DNA of 64,000 nt, taken from Vespula vulgaris. Its lineage: Eukaryota; Arthropoda; Insecta; Hymenoptera; Vespidae. The notes below the pieces were generated by a model that had not been told where the DNA came from, ran no database searches, and saw only the letters and a list, made by a program, of their open reading frames with translations. Shown here piece after piece: positions 37,561 to 49,138 of the stretch (position 1 is its first letter; every line of letters begins with the position of its first letter). A program made the translations under genes and the position numbers. The DNA is taken from assembly GCF_905475345.1 (NCBI RefSeq), contig NC_066600.1, positions 468,501-532,500 on the forward strand, given 5' to 3'.

Positions 37561-38040
37561 AATAAACATTCGTTTGGTGCCAACGAAAGGTAGGATAATC
37601 GAAAAAAAAAGAAAAAAAAAGGAAAAAAAAATTTAATCACAGAATTCAACGATATCGTTTCGATCGCGGTTTGCCACGAAGACAAACCGTTTTTCTCTTG
37701 CCTTGATATCATTGAATCATATATCTCTATTCTAATTGATTAACGAATCCGCAAACAAACAATTCAACTAGTGTCAAACAAGCAAATCAACTAGTATCAT
37801 AAACTCATCGACAAAGTAGTATCATCGAGGATCACGGAATAGCAAACAGCTATGCAACAGTTGGCTCTGTATACGACTATAAACGTTTAAACCGAAATAT
37901 CCTAACTCTAATTATATTTTCTCCTCTGTTTAATAATTTGGCACGATATATCAAAGAAAGATTATTTCGTAAAGTGTACCGTAAATACATAAAACATAAT
38001 AAAATAATAAAAAATAAAAAAAAAAAAAAAAACTATACAA
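37561..38040. repeat. Junction between the two arrays of block C
   Basis: 37910-38000 (TTTTCTCCTCTGTTTAATAAT...) matches 2285-2345 in block A, showing where the original block resumes after the 320-bp array insertion. Confidence 0.55.
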
Positions 38041-41000
38041 TTTTCTGCAGTACATTATAAAACATAGTATTTTATATGAAATTTAATAAACTGGGATATA
38101 ATATAACATCTCTAATATAATTCATAGATACATAATTCAAGAACTATGCAATTGTCTATAACAGGGTATATAAAGAAAAGAGTCTATGAAAATAAATTCT
38201 CGCGTCAGATATTAGAAAAGAAAATTTCTTTTAAAATTGTATGAAGTAATGTATAATATGGCATCTCTAATATAATTCATAGATACATAATTCAAGAACT
38301 ATGCAATTATTTATAGCTGGATATATAGAGAAGAAAGTTTATCAAAATAAACTTTTGCGTCAGATATTAGAAAAGAAAATTTGTTTTAAAATTATATAAA
38401 GTAACGTATAATGTGGCATCTCTAATATAATTCATAGATACATAATTCAAGAACTATGCAATTGTCTATAGCACGGTATATAAAGAAGAAACTTTATGAG
38501 AATAGATTCCTCCGTCGGATATTAAACAAGAAAATTTATTTTAAAATTGCATAAAGTAGTTTCTAATATGGCATCTCTAATATAATTCGTAGATACGTGA
38601 TTCAAAAACTATGCAATTGCCTGTAACAGGATGTAAGAAAACTTATGGAAAGAAATTCTTCCGTCGGATATCGGAAAAAAGATTTGTTTTAAAATTTTGT
38701 AAAATGGCACATAACAGCAAGCATCTCTGATATAATTCGTAGATACGTGATTCGGAAACTATGAATTTGCCTGACATACGAAGGAGAAAGCGTATGGAGA
38801 TAATCTTCCGTCGGATGACGCAAAAAAAATTTGTTTTGAAATTTTATGAAATAGGGTATATAAATGAACATTTCTGATATAATTTGTAGATATATGATTC
38901 AAGAATTATGATTCAAGAAATTGTCTATGTCATGATATACGAAGGGGAAAGCATATGGAAAGAGATTCTTCCGTCGGATATTGAAGTTTTTTTTGGTTTT
39001 TTGTTTTTTGTTTTTTTTTTTTGTATTTTTTTTTTTTTTAACGTTTAAAAGGGCACATAATGATAAACATCTCGAACGTTTTACGCAGATACGTGATGTG
39101 AGAAGTATGGAATTGTCTATAGCATGACATACGAAGGGGAAAGCATATGGAAAGAGATTCTTCCCGTCGGATATCGAAGTTTTTTTTTGTTTTTTGTTTT
39201 TTGTTTTTTTTTTGTATTTTTCTTTTTTTTAACGTTTAAAAGGGCACATAATGATAAACATCTCGAACATTTTTCACAGATACGTGATATGAGAATCATG
39301 GAATTGTCTATAGCATGACATACGAAGCATATGGAAAGAGATTCTTCCCGTCGGATATCGAAGTTTTTTTTGTTTTTTGTTTTTTGTTCTTTTTTTTGTA
39401 TTTTTCTTTTTTTTAACGTTTAAAATGGCACATAACGATAAACATCTCGAACATTTTTCACGGATACGTGATGTGAGAACTATGTAATCGTCTATGGCAT
39501 GATATACGAAGAGGAAAGCATATGGAAAGAGATTCTTCCGTCGGATATCGAAAAAAAAAAATTTTTTTTTTTAAATTGTTTAAAATGACACATAATGACA
39601 AACATCTCTAACATATTTGACAGATACGTGATGTGAGAACTAACGATTGTCCACAGAATGATATATGAAGAAGAAAGCATATGGAAAGATAGTCTCCCGT
39701 CGGATGACGCAACACAAATTTGTTTAAACACTTCATGAAATAGCGTATAATTACAAGCATTTCCAATGTAATTCGTTGATATATGATTCAAAAACGATGC
39801 GATTGTCTATAGCATGATTTACGAAGAAGAAAGCATATGGAAAGAAATGTTTCCTTCGATTATTGGAAAAAAAAAACTTTCTTTTAAGATTATGTGAAAT
39901 GACATGTAATAATAACATCACTAACATAATTCGTAGATACATTATGCGAAAACTACGTGATTGTCTATAGCACGATGTATGAAGAAGGAAGCGTACGGAG
40001 AGAAATTTTTCCGTCGAATAACGAAAAAAAATATTTGTTTTAAAATTATATAAACAAGCGTATAATAACAAGCATTTCTAATGTGATTCGTAGATACATG
40101 ATTCAAGAACTATGCAATTGTCTACAGCACGATGTATGAAGAAGAAAGCGTATGGAAAGAAATTCTACCGTCGGATATCGGAAAAAAGATTTGTTTTAAA
40201 ATTATGTAAACTCGCGTATAATAACAACCACCTCTAATATAAGTCGTAGATACGTGATTCAAGAACTACGCAATTGTCTATAGCGCGATGTATGAAGAAG
40301 AAAGCGCATGGAAAGAAATTCTTCGTCGGATATCGGAAAAAAGATTTGTTTTAAACTTGTGTAAACTGACGTATAATAACAAGCATTTCTAAGTCGTAGT
40401 GATTGAAGAAGTATGCAATTGTCTATAGCGCGGTATATAAAGAAGAAAGCGTACGGAAAGAAATTCTCCCGTCGGATATCGGAAAAAGGATTTGTTTTAA
40501 TATTATGTAAATTGGCGTATAATGATAAGCATCTCTGATACAATTAGTAGATACGTGATTCGAGAACCATGTAATTGTCTACAGCGCTGTGTATAAAGAA
40601 AAAGAGCGAATGGAAAGAAATTTTTTCGTTGGAAATCAGAAAAGAAGTTTATTTCGAAATAATAGAAAATAACGTATAATAATAAGCATCTTTAATAAAA
40701 TTCGTAGATACGTCATTAAAAAACTATGCGATTGTCCATAATACGATATTTAACAAGAAAATCTATGAAAAGAAATCCTTTCGTAGGATATCAAAAAAAA
40801 AAAGAAAAAAAAGGAAAAAAAGAAAAAAAAATTTTTTTGTTGAAATTGTAGAAAATAGCGACTAGTAATAAGCACTTCTAATGTGATTCATAGATACGCG
40901 ATTTAAGAACTATGCGATTGTCTATAACACGGTACATGGAGAGAAAAGCGGAAAATTTATGAAAAGAAATCCTTTCGTCGGATATCGAAAAAAAAAAAAA

Positions 41001-41690
41001 AAGAAAAAAATTTTTTTGTTGAAATTGTAGAAAATAGCGACTAGTAATAAGCATTTCTAATGTGATTCATAGATACGCGATTTAAGAACTATGCGATTGT
41101 CTATAACACGGCACATAGAGAGAAAAGCGGAAAATCTATGAAAAGAAATCCTTTCGTCGGATATCGAAAAGAAAAAAGAGAAAAAAAGATTTTTTTTGAA
41201 ATTATGTAATAAAATAGCGTGTAGTAATAAGCATTTCTAACGTAAATTCGTATATACATGATTTAAGAACTATACAATTATCTATAACACGGCACATAGA
41301 GAAAAAAGCGTAGGAAAATAAATTCTTCCATCGAACATCGAGAAAGCAAAATTATTTTAAAATTACGTAATAAAATAGCGTGTAATAATAAGCATTTCTA
41401 CTCTACTTCATAGACTTGTAACTTAATAATTACGCGATTGTCTCTACTACGGTATAGAAAGAAAAATGTGTAAAAATATAAATTCTGCCTTCGGATGAAT
41501 AAGAAAAGTAAAAAGAGAAGCAAAAGAATTACTTTGATAGCGAACAAATTATCGTAGATGAACTGCATTTTTAACGTAATTCGTAGATATGTAATTAAAG
41601 AACTATGCAATTTTTTATAACGCAGCAAACAAGGAATTGTGTGAAAATAAATATTTTTGTATGAAAAATGTTCTGAAGTTTTAATATGAT
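38041..41690. repeat. About 150-190-bp tandem array, about 22 units
   Basis: Landmark AATTCrTAGATACrTGATT...AACTATGCAATTGTCTATA recurs near 38124, 38278, 38442, 38588, 38740, 38885, 39087, 39279, 39464, 39624, 39777, 39936, 40092, 40247, 40392, 40547, 40704, 40890, 41071, 41255, 41413 and 41586. Units have TTCCGTCGGATATCG followed by A/T homopolymer. Length varies with the poly(T)/poly(A) run. Three units around 39.0-39.4 kb are nearly identical and T-rich. The peptide frames on the minus strand repeat with the DNA but do not look like protein genes. One ancestral unit is present at 2331-2588 and at 18966-19233. Confidence 0.9.
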
Positions 41691-41699
41691 TTATCTTAC

Positions 41700-42110
41700 C
41701 GACAATAAGATGTACAAAGCATCAACGATGAAGTCCAGCATCTTAGATTCTTCTATCTGGTTGTGTTCTGATCTATTCTTACGGGTCGTCCCTCCTTCTA
41801 ATTAACGTCTGTCTAATGGGTATTCACGGGTTGAGTTCTTCTTGTGACTGCTCACGACGAAGACTCGTTACGGAATGAGCTGCATGCCCGATTCACGTGG
41901 AGTAGCTCGCATCCCCTTTTAATGTAGGGTGTATTCAAGCATCAAATCCCTGTTTCCCCACCATCTATCATCGCGGTCGCAAGCCCTCTCCTAGTTCCCG
42001 ACATTAACTTGAGCATGCGCTGTATAGATCTCCCACTATTTTTCACATATCGACGAGAGTATCATCCCCGGTAATCTCATCCCAATGTTACCAATAATTT
42101 TGGATCGATA
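41700..42110 (-). promoter_or_regulatory. Conserved promoter-like segment plus first-exon-like sequence, copy C
   Basis: Exon-like end at 41700 before GTAAGATAAATCAT. GCATGCGC at 42013-42020 follows GAG, then TCCCACTATTTTTCAC and ATCATCCCCGGTAATCTC. Same arrangement as copies A and B. Confidence 0.45.
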
Positions 42111-45100
42111 CTGCTGTAATGAGAAATTTTTTGTTGTTTCTCTCTGTATTTTCTTCTTCTGATTCTCCCTGTCGGACGTTCTGTATATTCGTATCCTTTG
42201 ATCTCCATACACGTACCCTTTTAAGAATCAAATTCTATTTATCTTTTTTTCGCGAACGAAATTTCTTTTCATATCTATTTGTTTCGATATCTATTTATTT
42301 TTCACCAGGAGAACTTTGATATTATCTAGGAAATGGAATTTAAAAGATTGTATTGAAAAGGAATTGTTATTTCATGAAAAGGGTTTATTTTTACACCATT
42401 CGTGCTTCGGGCGGTATTGATCTGTTGATCGAATAACGATAACTAGAAAAAAATATATCGGATTTCTGCTATCGTCGTAACTAATAGTTAAAGGTAAATA
42501 TTGGGGGCGGTATGACGTAAATGTTATATCATACGTTTAGTTCTGAAGGAATTAAATCATTTGGATTATACAGTCCGAAATACGTAATAAGAAATGGATG
42601 ATTAGAGAGATATAATATTCCTTCTAGAAAGTAATTGCTTTAGACCGTAGAGAACGAAATATTAGATAGCTAGAGATGAAGTTGTACGTTCCTCTTTGAA
42701 GTTTCCGAAGAGGTAGTAAATTTCTAGAAAAATGTAATCTTTCGTATGAAAGTACTAAATCAGTACATCATCTGTAAAAATTTGAACGAGTAATTAAATG
42801 ATGAAGCTACATAAACGGATAATCAAATTTCATTGCTAATCGTATTATCTTGCTACATTCAGGTAAAGTTTGACGAGATAGAACAAGCGAAAAAATACCT
42901 GTTATATTCGAAGTTAGTATTTTCTAAAGGGGTTTCTACACACGTTCGTAGCCACACAGACGAGCAGACAGTCCCTCTTCGCACGCATTCCTGTCCAGTT
43001 AAATACGCATATATGAGCGCAGAGAAGCACACGCAGCTGGCAAATGTAATAATAAACCGTTTAAACGAAGGTACTTGAGGGTGCATATAGGAAAACGTTT
43101 TACGTGTGTTTTTCGTTTTATAGGTTTTCATTAAATCCCTATTAAAAGTTGATAACAACGGAATTGGATTGCTAATTAATTCATCCTAGTTTCCATATTT
43201 CTTACAAAAAACGCGCATTAAATAAACCTGTTTTTTTTGGATTTTTTCTAAACTCATTTCCATGATTAAATCTTCCGCTCTCGTAATTGCTTTATTTTTC
43301 GTTATTATTGTCTGATTCTCGTATTACCGTTATTGTCTATTCGCATATTATCGTTATTATCGTTTACACGGTGCATGGTCTTAAATATAATTCGAATTCA
43401 AGTCGAAATTTGATAAATCAATGATCGAAGACACAAACATCGCTTTGCTTGAAATTAAATTTACCTCTGAATCATCGTTGTCAAGCCTACATATATCGTT
43501 GTTTCAATCAAAGCGTAGGGCTCGCTACACTCACCCTAGTCTTCAAACTTCCTCCCTCCCTTTAGTACTGCTTTTACTTCGATATCGATTAGCGTATTTT
43601 CCTTTTTGAAGTCATCGTTAGTTCTAATCATTATTTTCAAATTTTTTAATTAATATTCTAAGATTTTTTCTATCGTTTTTATTTTAATCGATGCTCTTGA
43701 AACAAATTCTATCTAAATTATTATTATTATTATTATTATTATTAATATCGTCGTCGTCGTTGTCCTCGTCGTCCTCGCCGTCGTCGTTCTCGCCGTTGTC
43801 CTCGTCGTCCTCGCCGTCGTCGTCCTCGCCGTTGTCCTCGTCGTCCTCGCCGTCGTCCTCGTCGTCGTCGTTATTATTATTATTACTAGTTCGATGTCCA
43901 AGAACGATTGTTCTTTACTTTCTTTTCCTGTGTCCACTCTTGCGACGTAGGAGGTAGGGGACAAAACGGACTCTAAGAAGATTTCTCGATAAAATATTCT
44001 TTTATACGAAGAAATATTCCCTTGTTTGACAGAAAATTCTGCTTTGATCCATGTTACGCGTATAAGGTCGGACCGCCCTTCGACAAATCTTTTTGACCTC
44101 AATCGATTATATCCTCTAGTTAAAGCTGCCCACGTTTGAATCCTTTGAAAAGGTATTCCATTCCCTCTTTCCACCATTCGAATAAACCTTGATAAAACAG
44201 GGCCAGATTATACTCGTTATATCAGAATATACTATATCGTATGGGAATACGTAGTCACCATCATTATAAATTTTGCTTTCTTCTCCTTTTTGAATTTGAT
44301 TTCAATCACGTAATGAATACGTATCGTTATGAATCGTTATGAATCGCTTAAAAACAGCGCTTTGAAATTCAAAGAGAATACCTTGCTTTTCAATCCAACG
44401 GACACATTTGTATCCACCGAAAAAGTGTGGAAACCTTTAATAATCCCCGATAATGTAATACCGTTGACGGTCAGCATAGTAATTCCATGCGTATTTTCCA
44501 CGCATGAGATATGAATACGGATTTGTATTTTCCTTTTTCTCCTTTTCTCGAATTCAGACAATATCGCGGTTTCGTATTATAACCAACAAACTGTAGCGAA
44601 AGGATGAAATTTTTAAATACTTTTAGACGATAACCCTTCATAACTCGAGAATAAAACGCTCGACTATTTTACTAGGTCATGGAATAGATAAAGGATGTTT
44701 TTGACGAAGGATTATTCGAAATGATTTTCTTACAAACACAATAGCTCATAGAAAGGAACGGTGTTAGCTACTATGACGTTTAATAGTAATAGTAGAAATA
44801 ATAATAAAAAAGCAGATGCTCCTTAGGCCGATCAATTCGCGCGCGATGTAAATTTTTCATTGGGAAAAAAACAAGTCTGAAAGATAAATATTTTTTTGCG
44901 TAAACAACATTTTTCGCAGAATATCGAGAAGTGGAAATAAATAATCTGTGCATTAATTAAAATCTGTAAAATGTTTTTATTATGAGTACGTATTGACGAA
45001 AAAAATTTCTTTTTAATAAATATTCCTGGATGGATAGCGATCAATAAAAATGGAGCAGAAACATTTCGCGTAACATGCGCTCGTCCGATATAAATTATTT

Positions 45101-45600
45101 TACATGGTAGTTAAAAAAAAAGGGGAATACTATATCCAATTAGCAGAGAGATTGATCGAGAAATTCAATTCCTCCTACCCCATATCCTTTTCGACCTTTC
45201 GGCTCTTTCGCCTGTGTAATAGGAAATATTCATTAAACTGCGTATATCGTATTAAACCAAAATACGCGAAAGAGAGAAAGGTAATATTACTATAGATTTT
45301 TTCCGAATTCATATTTTTCAAAATGTGAAAAAAATAAGTATTCGTTAACTTGAATAATATAAAAAGAAAAAAAAAAAGAACGTTAGTTATCTTGAAAAAT
45401 ATAAAAAGAAAAGAAATATGTTCGTTAACTTAAATAATACGGGGGAGGAGAAAAAAAAAAAAAAGAAAAAAAGGCAGTATTACGTGAAAAAGTGTAATAT
45501 TTCTCGTTATCGAGCAACGTGCAAATAGGATATAACTTTCTCGAAAGAAATATTTAGGCGGATTTTACAAGAAAAATTATATTGTACGAAAATTGTAGCA
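42111..45600. repeat. Conserved non-coding part of duplicated block C
   Basis: Collinear in patches with 2961-6117 and 19601-23455. The acidic-tail exon frame seen in A and B is broken here. Ends at about 45600 without the ABCB8 exon 5 junction found in A and B. Confidence 0.6.
43719..43885. repeat. Compound (TTA)n-(TCG/TCC)n-(TTA)n trinucleotide repeat
   Basis: (TTA)n, about 125 bases of TCG/TCC/CCG triplets, then (TTA)n. The poly-Ser and poly-Arg/Thr frames across it arise from the repeat. Confidence 0.9.
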
Positions 45601-46269
45601 TCATTTATATGTAACAGCATTGTTATAGCATTTTTAATTATAACATGGCTTACGAAAGGAAACATCATGAGCTTCGTACATGGACCAACAAATTATTTCG
45701 TAGCGATGAATGTTAATAATTACGATAATTATTGATTAAAGTTAATTTATTTATATTATAATTACAGAAAGGAATTACATTTTTATGAACAATGTGACGT
45801 ACAAATGAGATTTGACAATGCGACAATTACGACGAGAGATAATGCAAAATAAATGCGATATAATATTTTCGAGAGGTGGAAAAGAGTCGGATAACATTGA
45901 CTCTTATTGATAAAAACTTTGAAAGATACTTTATTAAGAAAAAATGGATGGAGAAAAAGAATCCTCTAGGAAATGGACGAAGTAAACGAAAAAAACCAAC
46001 ACAAGAAATGTTTTAACAATTAATTGATTGATCGATCGATAGATTGATCGATCGATATACTGATTGATTGATTAGTTAGTTACTCAATCAATACTTGATA
46101 AGTTAATCAAAGACGGAGTTCTTAAATTTAATTTAAAAATATCATGGAAGCGAAGACGAACAGAATTCTGTAACAATCAGTTAATTAATTAATTAACATT
46201 TGTTAAGTCGACGTCGGAGTTCACAAATTTAATTATAAAATAATATCATGGAAGCGAAGATAAAAGGAA
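45601..46269. other. Single-copy AT-rich spacer with a GATTGATC repeat
   Basis: (GATTGATC)n-type repeat at 46021-46095 and a short direct repeat (ATATCATGGAAGCGAAGA at 46139 and 46241). No gene seen. Confidence 0.55.
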
Positions 46270-46565
46270 ATGCATGGAAAATACAGAAGAATTAACACGC
46301 GACGAAGGAGGAAATAGTGCAGAGAGAGAGAAGAGTGAGAGGAGGGGTGGGGGGTGGGGGGTGGGGGGTGGGAGACGGGGATGGGAGATGGGGATGGGAG
46401 ATGGGAGATGGGAGATGGGAGATGGGGATGGAGATGGGAATGGGAATGGGAATGGGGGTGGGATGGTGGTAGAGACAGACAGACAGACAGAGACAGAGAA
46501 ACAGAGCGAGAAAGGGAGGAAGAGAGAGAAAGGAAACGAAGATGGAGAGAGAACGAGGTAAAATT
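46270..46565. repeat. Purine-rich GGGATG/GGGAAT/GACA minisatellite
   Basis: GGTGGGG, GGGATGGGAGAT, GGGAAT and ACAGACAG runs. The Gly/Asp-Gly or Trp-Glu frames here are repeat by-products. Confidence 0.85.
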
Positions 46566-46740
46566 CGATTGTAATATAATTTTCAATGTACTGCCAATCA
46601 TCGAGAACCTTTGACTAATAACAAAGCAACCTATTGTAATCAGCCATGGAGGAGAGGAGATGGTTCATCCCCGGACGGTGAAGCTATAGCATTAAAACGG
46701 GATACTTGGCCTTCATGGGAGGACGTGGGGTGATCCCGCC

Positions 46741-46775
46741 TATAAAAGGGCGGCGTTTACGCTGCAACGTCATTC
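46741..46775 (+). promoter_or_regulatory. Strong TATA plus initiator core promoter
   Basis: TATAAAAGG at 46741-46749 in a GC-rich setting (CCCGCC/GGGCGGCG). A TCATTC initiator at 46770-46775 puts the start about 31 bases after the TATA box, the standard insect spacing. A second TATATAAAAG lies at 47202-47211. Confidence 0.6.
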
Positions 46776-47331
46776 TTTGAGTAACTTTCGGCTAGTCGCA
46801 TTCCAGAGCGATTCATAGAAAGAGTGAAGTTCTACGGGCAATCCTTTCGTACATTTTTCACGTCTCGAAAGATATTTTTAACATTTCAAACGGTACGAAC
46901 GATTGTACATCGCTATTTCGTTAATTATCCGTTCATTTTATTGATATTCGTTGAATCTATCGTCTAGCATACAATTTTCTTTACAAAATGTCAAATCCGT
47001 ATCATTGAAAAGATTTTCTGTGTGATCTATTCCAACTGAATTATTTTGTTGTTTGTAAAAGGAGATGCCGCGGCATCCAAAAAAAATTTATATCGTTTAA
47101 AAAGACATCATCCGATTTATCTTCGATCATTATGCAATTAAAATAAACGAATGTTCGTCGCGCATCTCAACTAATCTACGAATTTGAATGTATGTTATAG
47201 ATATATAAAAGTGATATCGGCCGTAGTGATCGAGAATAACTACCAGCCGACTTATCATCATACATCTACCGACATCTTAACCAACTTCTGCGAAGTTACT
47301 CTACGTTTGAAGTATCATCTATATTGGTAAG
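46772..47331 (+). other. Probable leader exon or non-coding transcript
   Basis: Begins at the predicted start site and ends in a consensus donor (ATATTG|GTAAGTAAATA at 47332). The first ATGs open only very short frames (for example MSNPYH). This fits a 5' untranslated exon of a plus-strand gene whose coding exons are not visible before the ABCB8 gene, or a non-coding RNA. 47211-47331 is GC-richer and may be a second leader behind the 47203 TATA box. Confidence 0.35.
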
Positions 47332-47735
47332 TAAATATTTTACGATCGAAGTGATATATATTTAATTTCGTATTCTCTGTTTTTTCATAGATTTTCGTCC
47401 GATAAATACTACACAATAATGCCCAACAACAAGATAGATCGGTGCACATTAACATTGATCTGTTGCCTTTTTTTATTAATTTTTCTTTGTTGGTTCTTTT
47501 GTTTAGTGCAAACGGTCATCATCATAATATAAGAAGTATTCGTTTTTTCTTAGAAATAGAATTTCGTTATGATTATTTTCGTTACGATTATTTCTTTGTT
47601 TTAATCGATTTTTTCTTTTAATTAATTCTTTGTTCTCTCGCTAATTTATAATATGTTCCTTGTTTCTTAAATAGTTGTGCATGGGTACCTATCTAGAAAA
47701 AAATTTAATTAAGGTACACATGTAGCACACAGTAT
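47332..47735. other. Spacer after the donor, T-rich
   Basis: T-rich, intron-like sequence with no repeats or frames that stand out. Confidence 0.4.
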
Positions 47736-48830
47736 TAATACATATATAAATGTTGTGTGTGTAGGAAGTAGATCACAATTAACCGAAAAATGTCAGTGTT
47801 CGTGTTCCATATAATCGATATTTGAAAAACATATACATCTACGCGTCTATATTTACAAAATATGTGTTCCGTTCTATTTACATTCAAATAAAATTTACTT
47901 CGACGTTTTATTTTTTTCAAAGAAAGTAATTTCGAAAATAATTGCATATAGACGCGTAGCATACAATGTCATTATTATATAAATGTCATGTGTCTGTGCG
48001 TGTAGATGAGAATGATGGAAAGGCAGATGAGATGAAGCGAATGTCCGTATTTTGCGTTCTTTATAATCCAAAAATATTTAAAAGAACTAGACTTTTACGT
48101 ATTTATATTTTGCAAACGATTCGATACGACTGATTTCGTTTTATTTATATTTAAAAAAGACTCGTTTCGATTTGTATTATTTCAAAGTAAAATGATTTTG
48201 AAAGAGATTCGACGCAAAGAGACGAGTAGAGCTTGCGAGTAGAGTAGTATCAATATATAAATGTTCTGTGTCGTAGTAAATAGATGACAGTCGATCAAAG
48301 TGAATTTCTGTGTTTTGCGTTCCTTATAATCCGTATTTAAGAGAGCTATGATTTTATGTATTTATATTTACAAACGATTTAATACGAATATCGAATTTCG
48401 TTTCGCTTATATTTAAAAAAATGTCTTCTTTCGATATGCGTTTTCTTCTAAACGAGGAAATGATTTTGAAAATGATTCGACTTAGTAGTAGTATATAAAT
48501 GTTGTGTGTGTAGGAAGTAGATCGCAGTTAATCAAAAAATGTCTGTATTCGTGTCTCGTATAATCGATATTTAAAAAGGATATACTTTTATGTGTTTGTA
48601 TTTGCGAAAAATGTACTTCGTTTCGGTTAGATTTAAAGAAAAGTTCACTTCTATGTACATTTTCTTCAAAGAAAATAATTTTGGAAATGATTTGATGTAC
48701 TTTGATCAACTATTTAAAAAGTATGTACTTTGATTTTGCAGTTTCTTTAAAGAGAAGTACTTCAATTTACATTTTCTTTAAAGAAAATTATTCGTTTCGA
48801 TATACTTCCATTCAAAGAAAAATCTACTTC
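47736..48830. repeat. About 230-280-bp tandem repeat, four units plus decayed end
   Basis: The landmark ATATAAATGTT(G/C)TGTGT recurs near 47740, 47976, 48254 and 48485. Each unit carries GAAGTAGAT/GATGA, a CGTGT/GCGTTC stretch, ATAATCGATATTT and a TTTCAAAGAAA region. The end (48715-48830) is a run of short TTTAAAGAAAA/GTACTTC motifs. Minus-strand frames at 47735-47962 and 48482-48709 simply repeat the unit. The ABCB8 terminal exon might have lain here. Confidence 0.8.
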
Positions 48831-48990
48831 GTTGTATATCCGTTTCTGTTTCCTTGTGATTCCTCTATTTTTATTTCTAGTTCTCTAAGTTCATCGATGT
48901 ATATTTATTTACAATAATTGTAATTTAACCTTGTTTGAAGTTAATGAATATATGTATTAAGCATATGAAATAATGATTATTCAAACCTAC

Positions 48991-49138
48991 CTCTACGATA
49001 ACACCATGTTGCAATACAACTATAATATCAGCAGATTTTATAGTACTTAGTCTATGAGCAATAACTAACACTGTTCTATTTCGGGTTACATTCTCTAAAG
49101 CTTTTTGTACCAGTCTTTCGCTTTCATAATCCAACGCG
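48991..49138 (-). CDS. ABCB8: ABCB8 exon 9: D-loop and H-loop
   Basis: 148 bases, acceptor TCAATGCAG. It completes SALD, then encodes ESERLVQKAL, RTVLVIAHRLSTI and VVLQHGVIVE. It is followed by a consensus GTAGGT, after which the family normally continues with a G-T-H-E-E-L type ending. Unspliced, the frame runs 21 more residues to a stop at 48925 with no family similarity beyond the first two residues. I could not find a convincing final exon downstream. Confidence 0.88.

Noticed and set aside
39492..40543. Repeated minus-strand frames (FFPYAFFF-like peptides)
   Set aside because: They follow the 160-bp DNA repeat, shift frame from unit to unit and are Phe-rich because of homopolymers.
43691..44177. 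Poly-Ser (plus) and Arg-Thr-rich (minus) open frames
   Set aside because: Produced by the compound TTA/TCG trinucleotide repeat; not conserved in blocks A and B.
46233..46614. Overlapping Gly/Asp- and Ser/Pro-rich frames
   Set aside because: Purine-rich minisatellite read in several frames on both strands.
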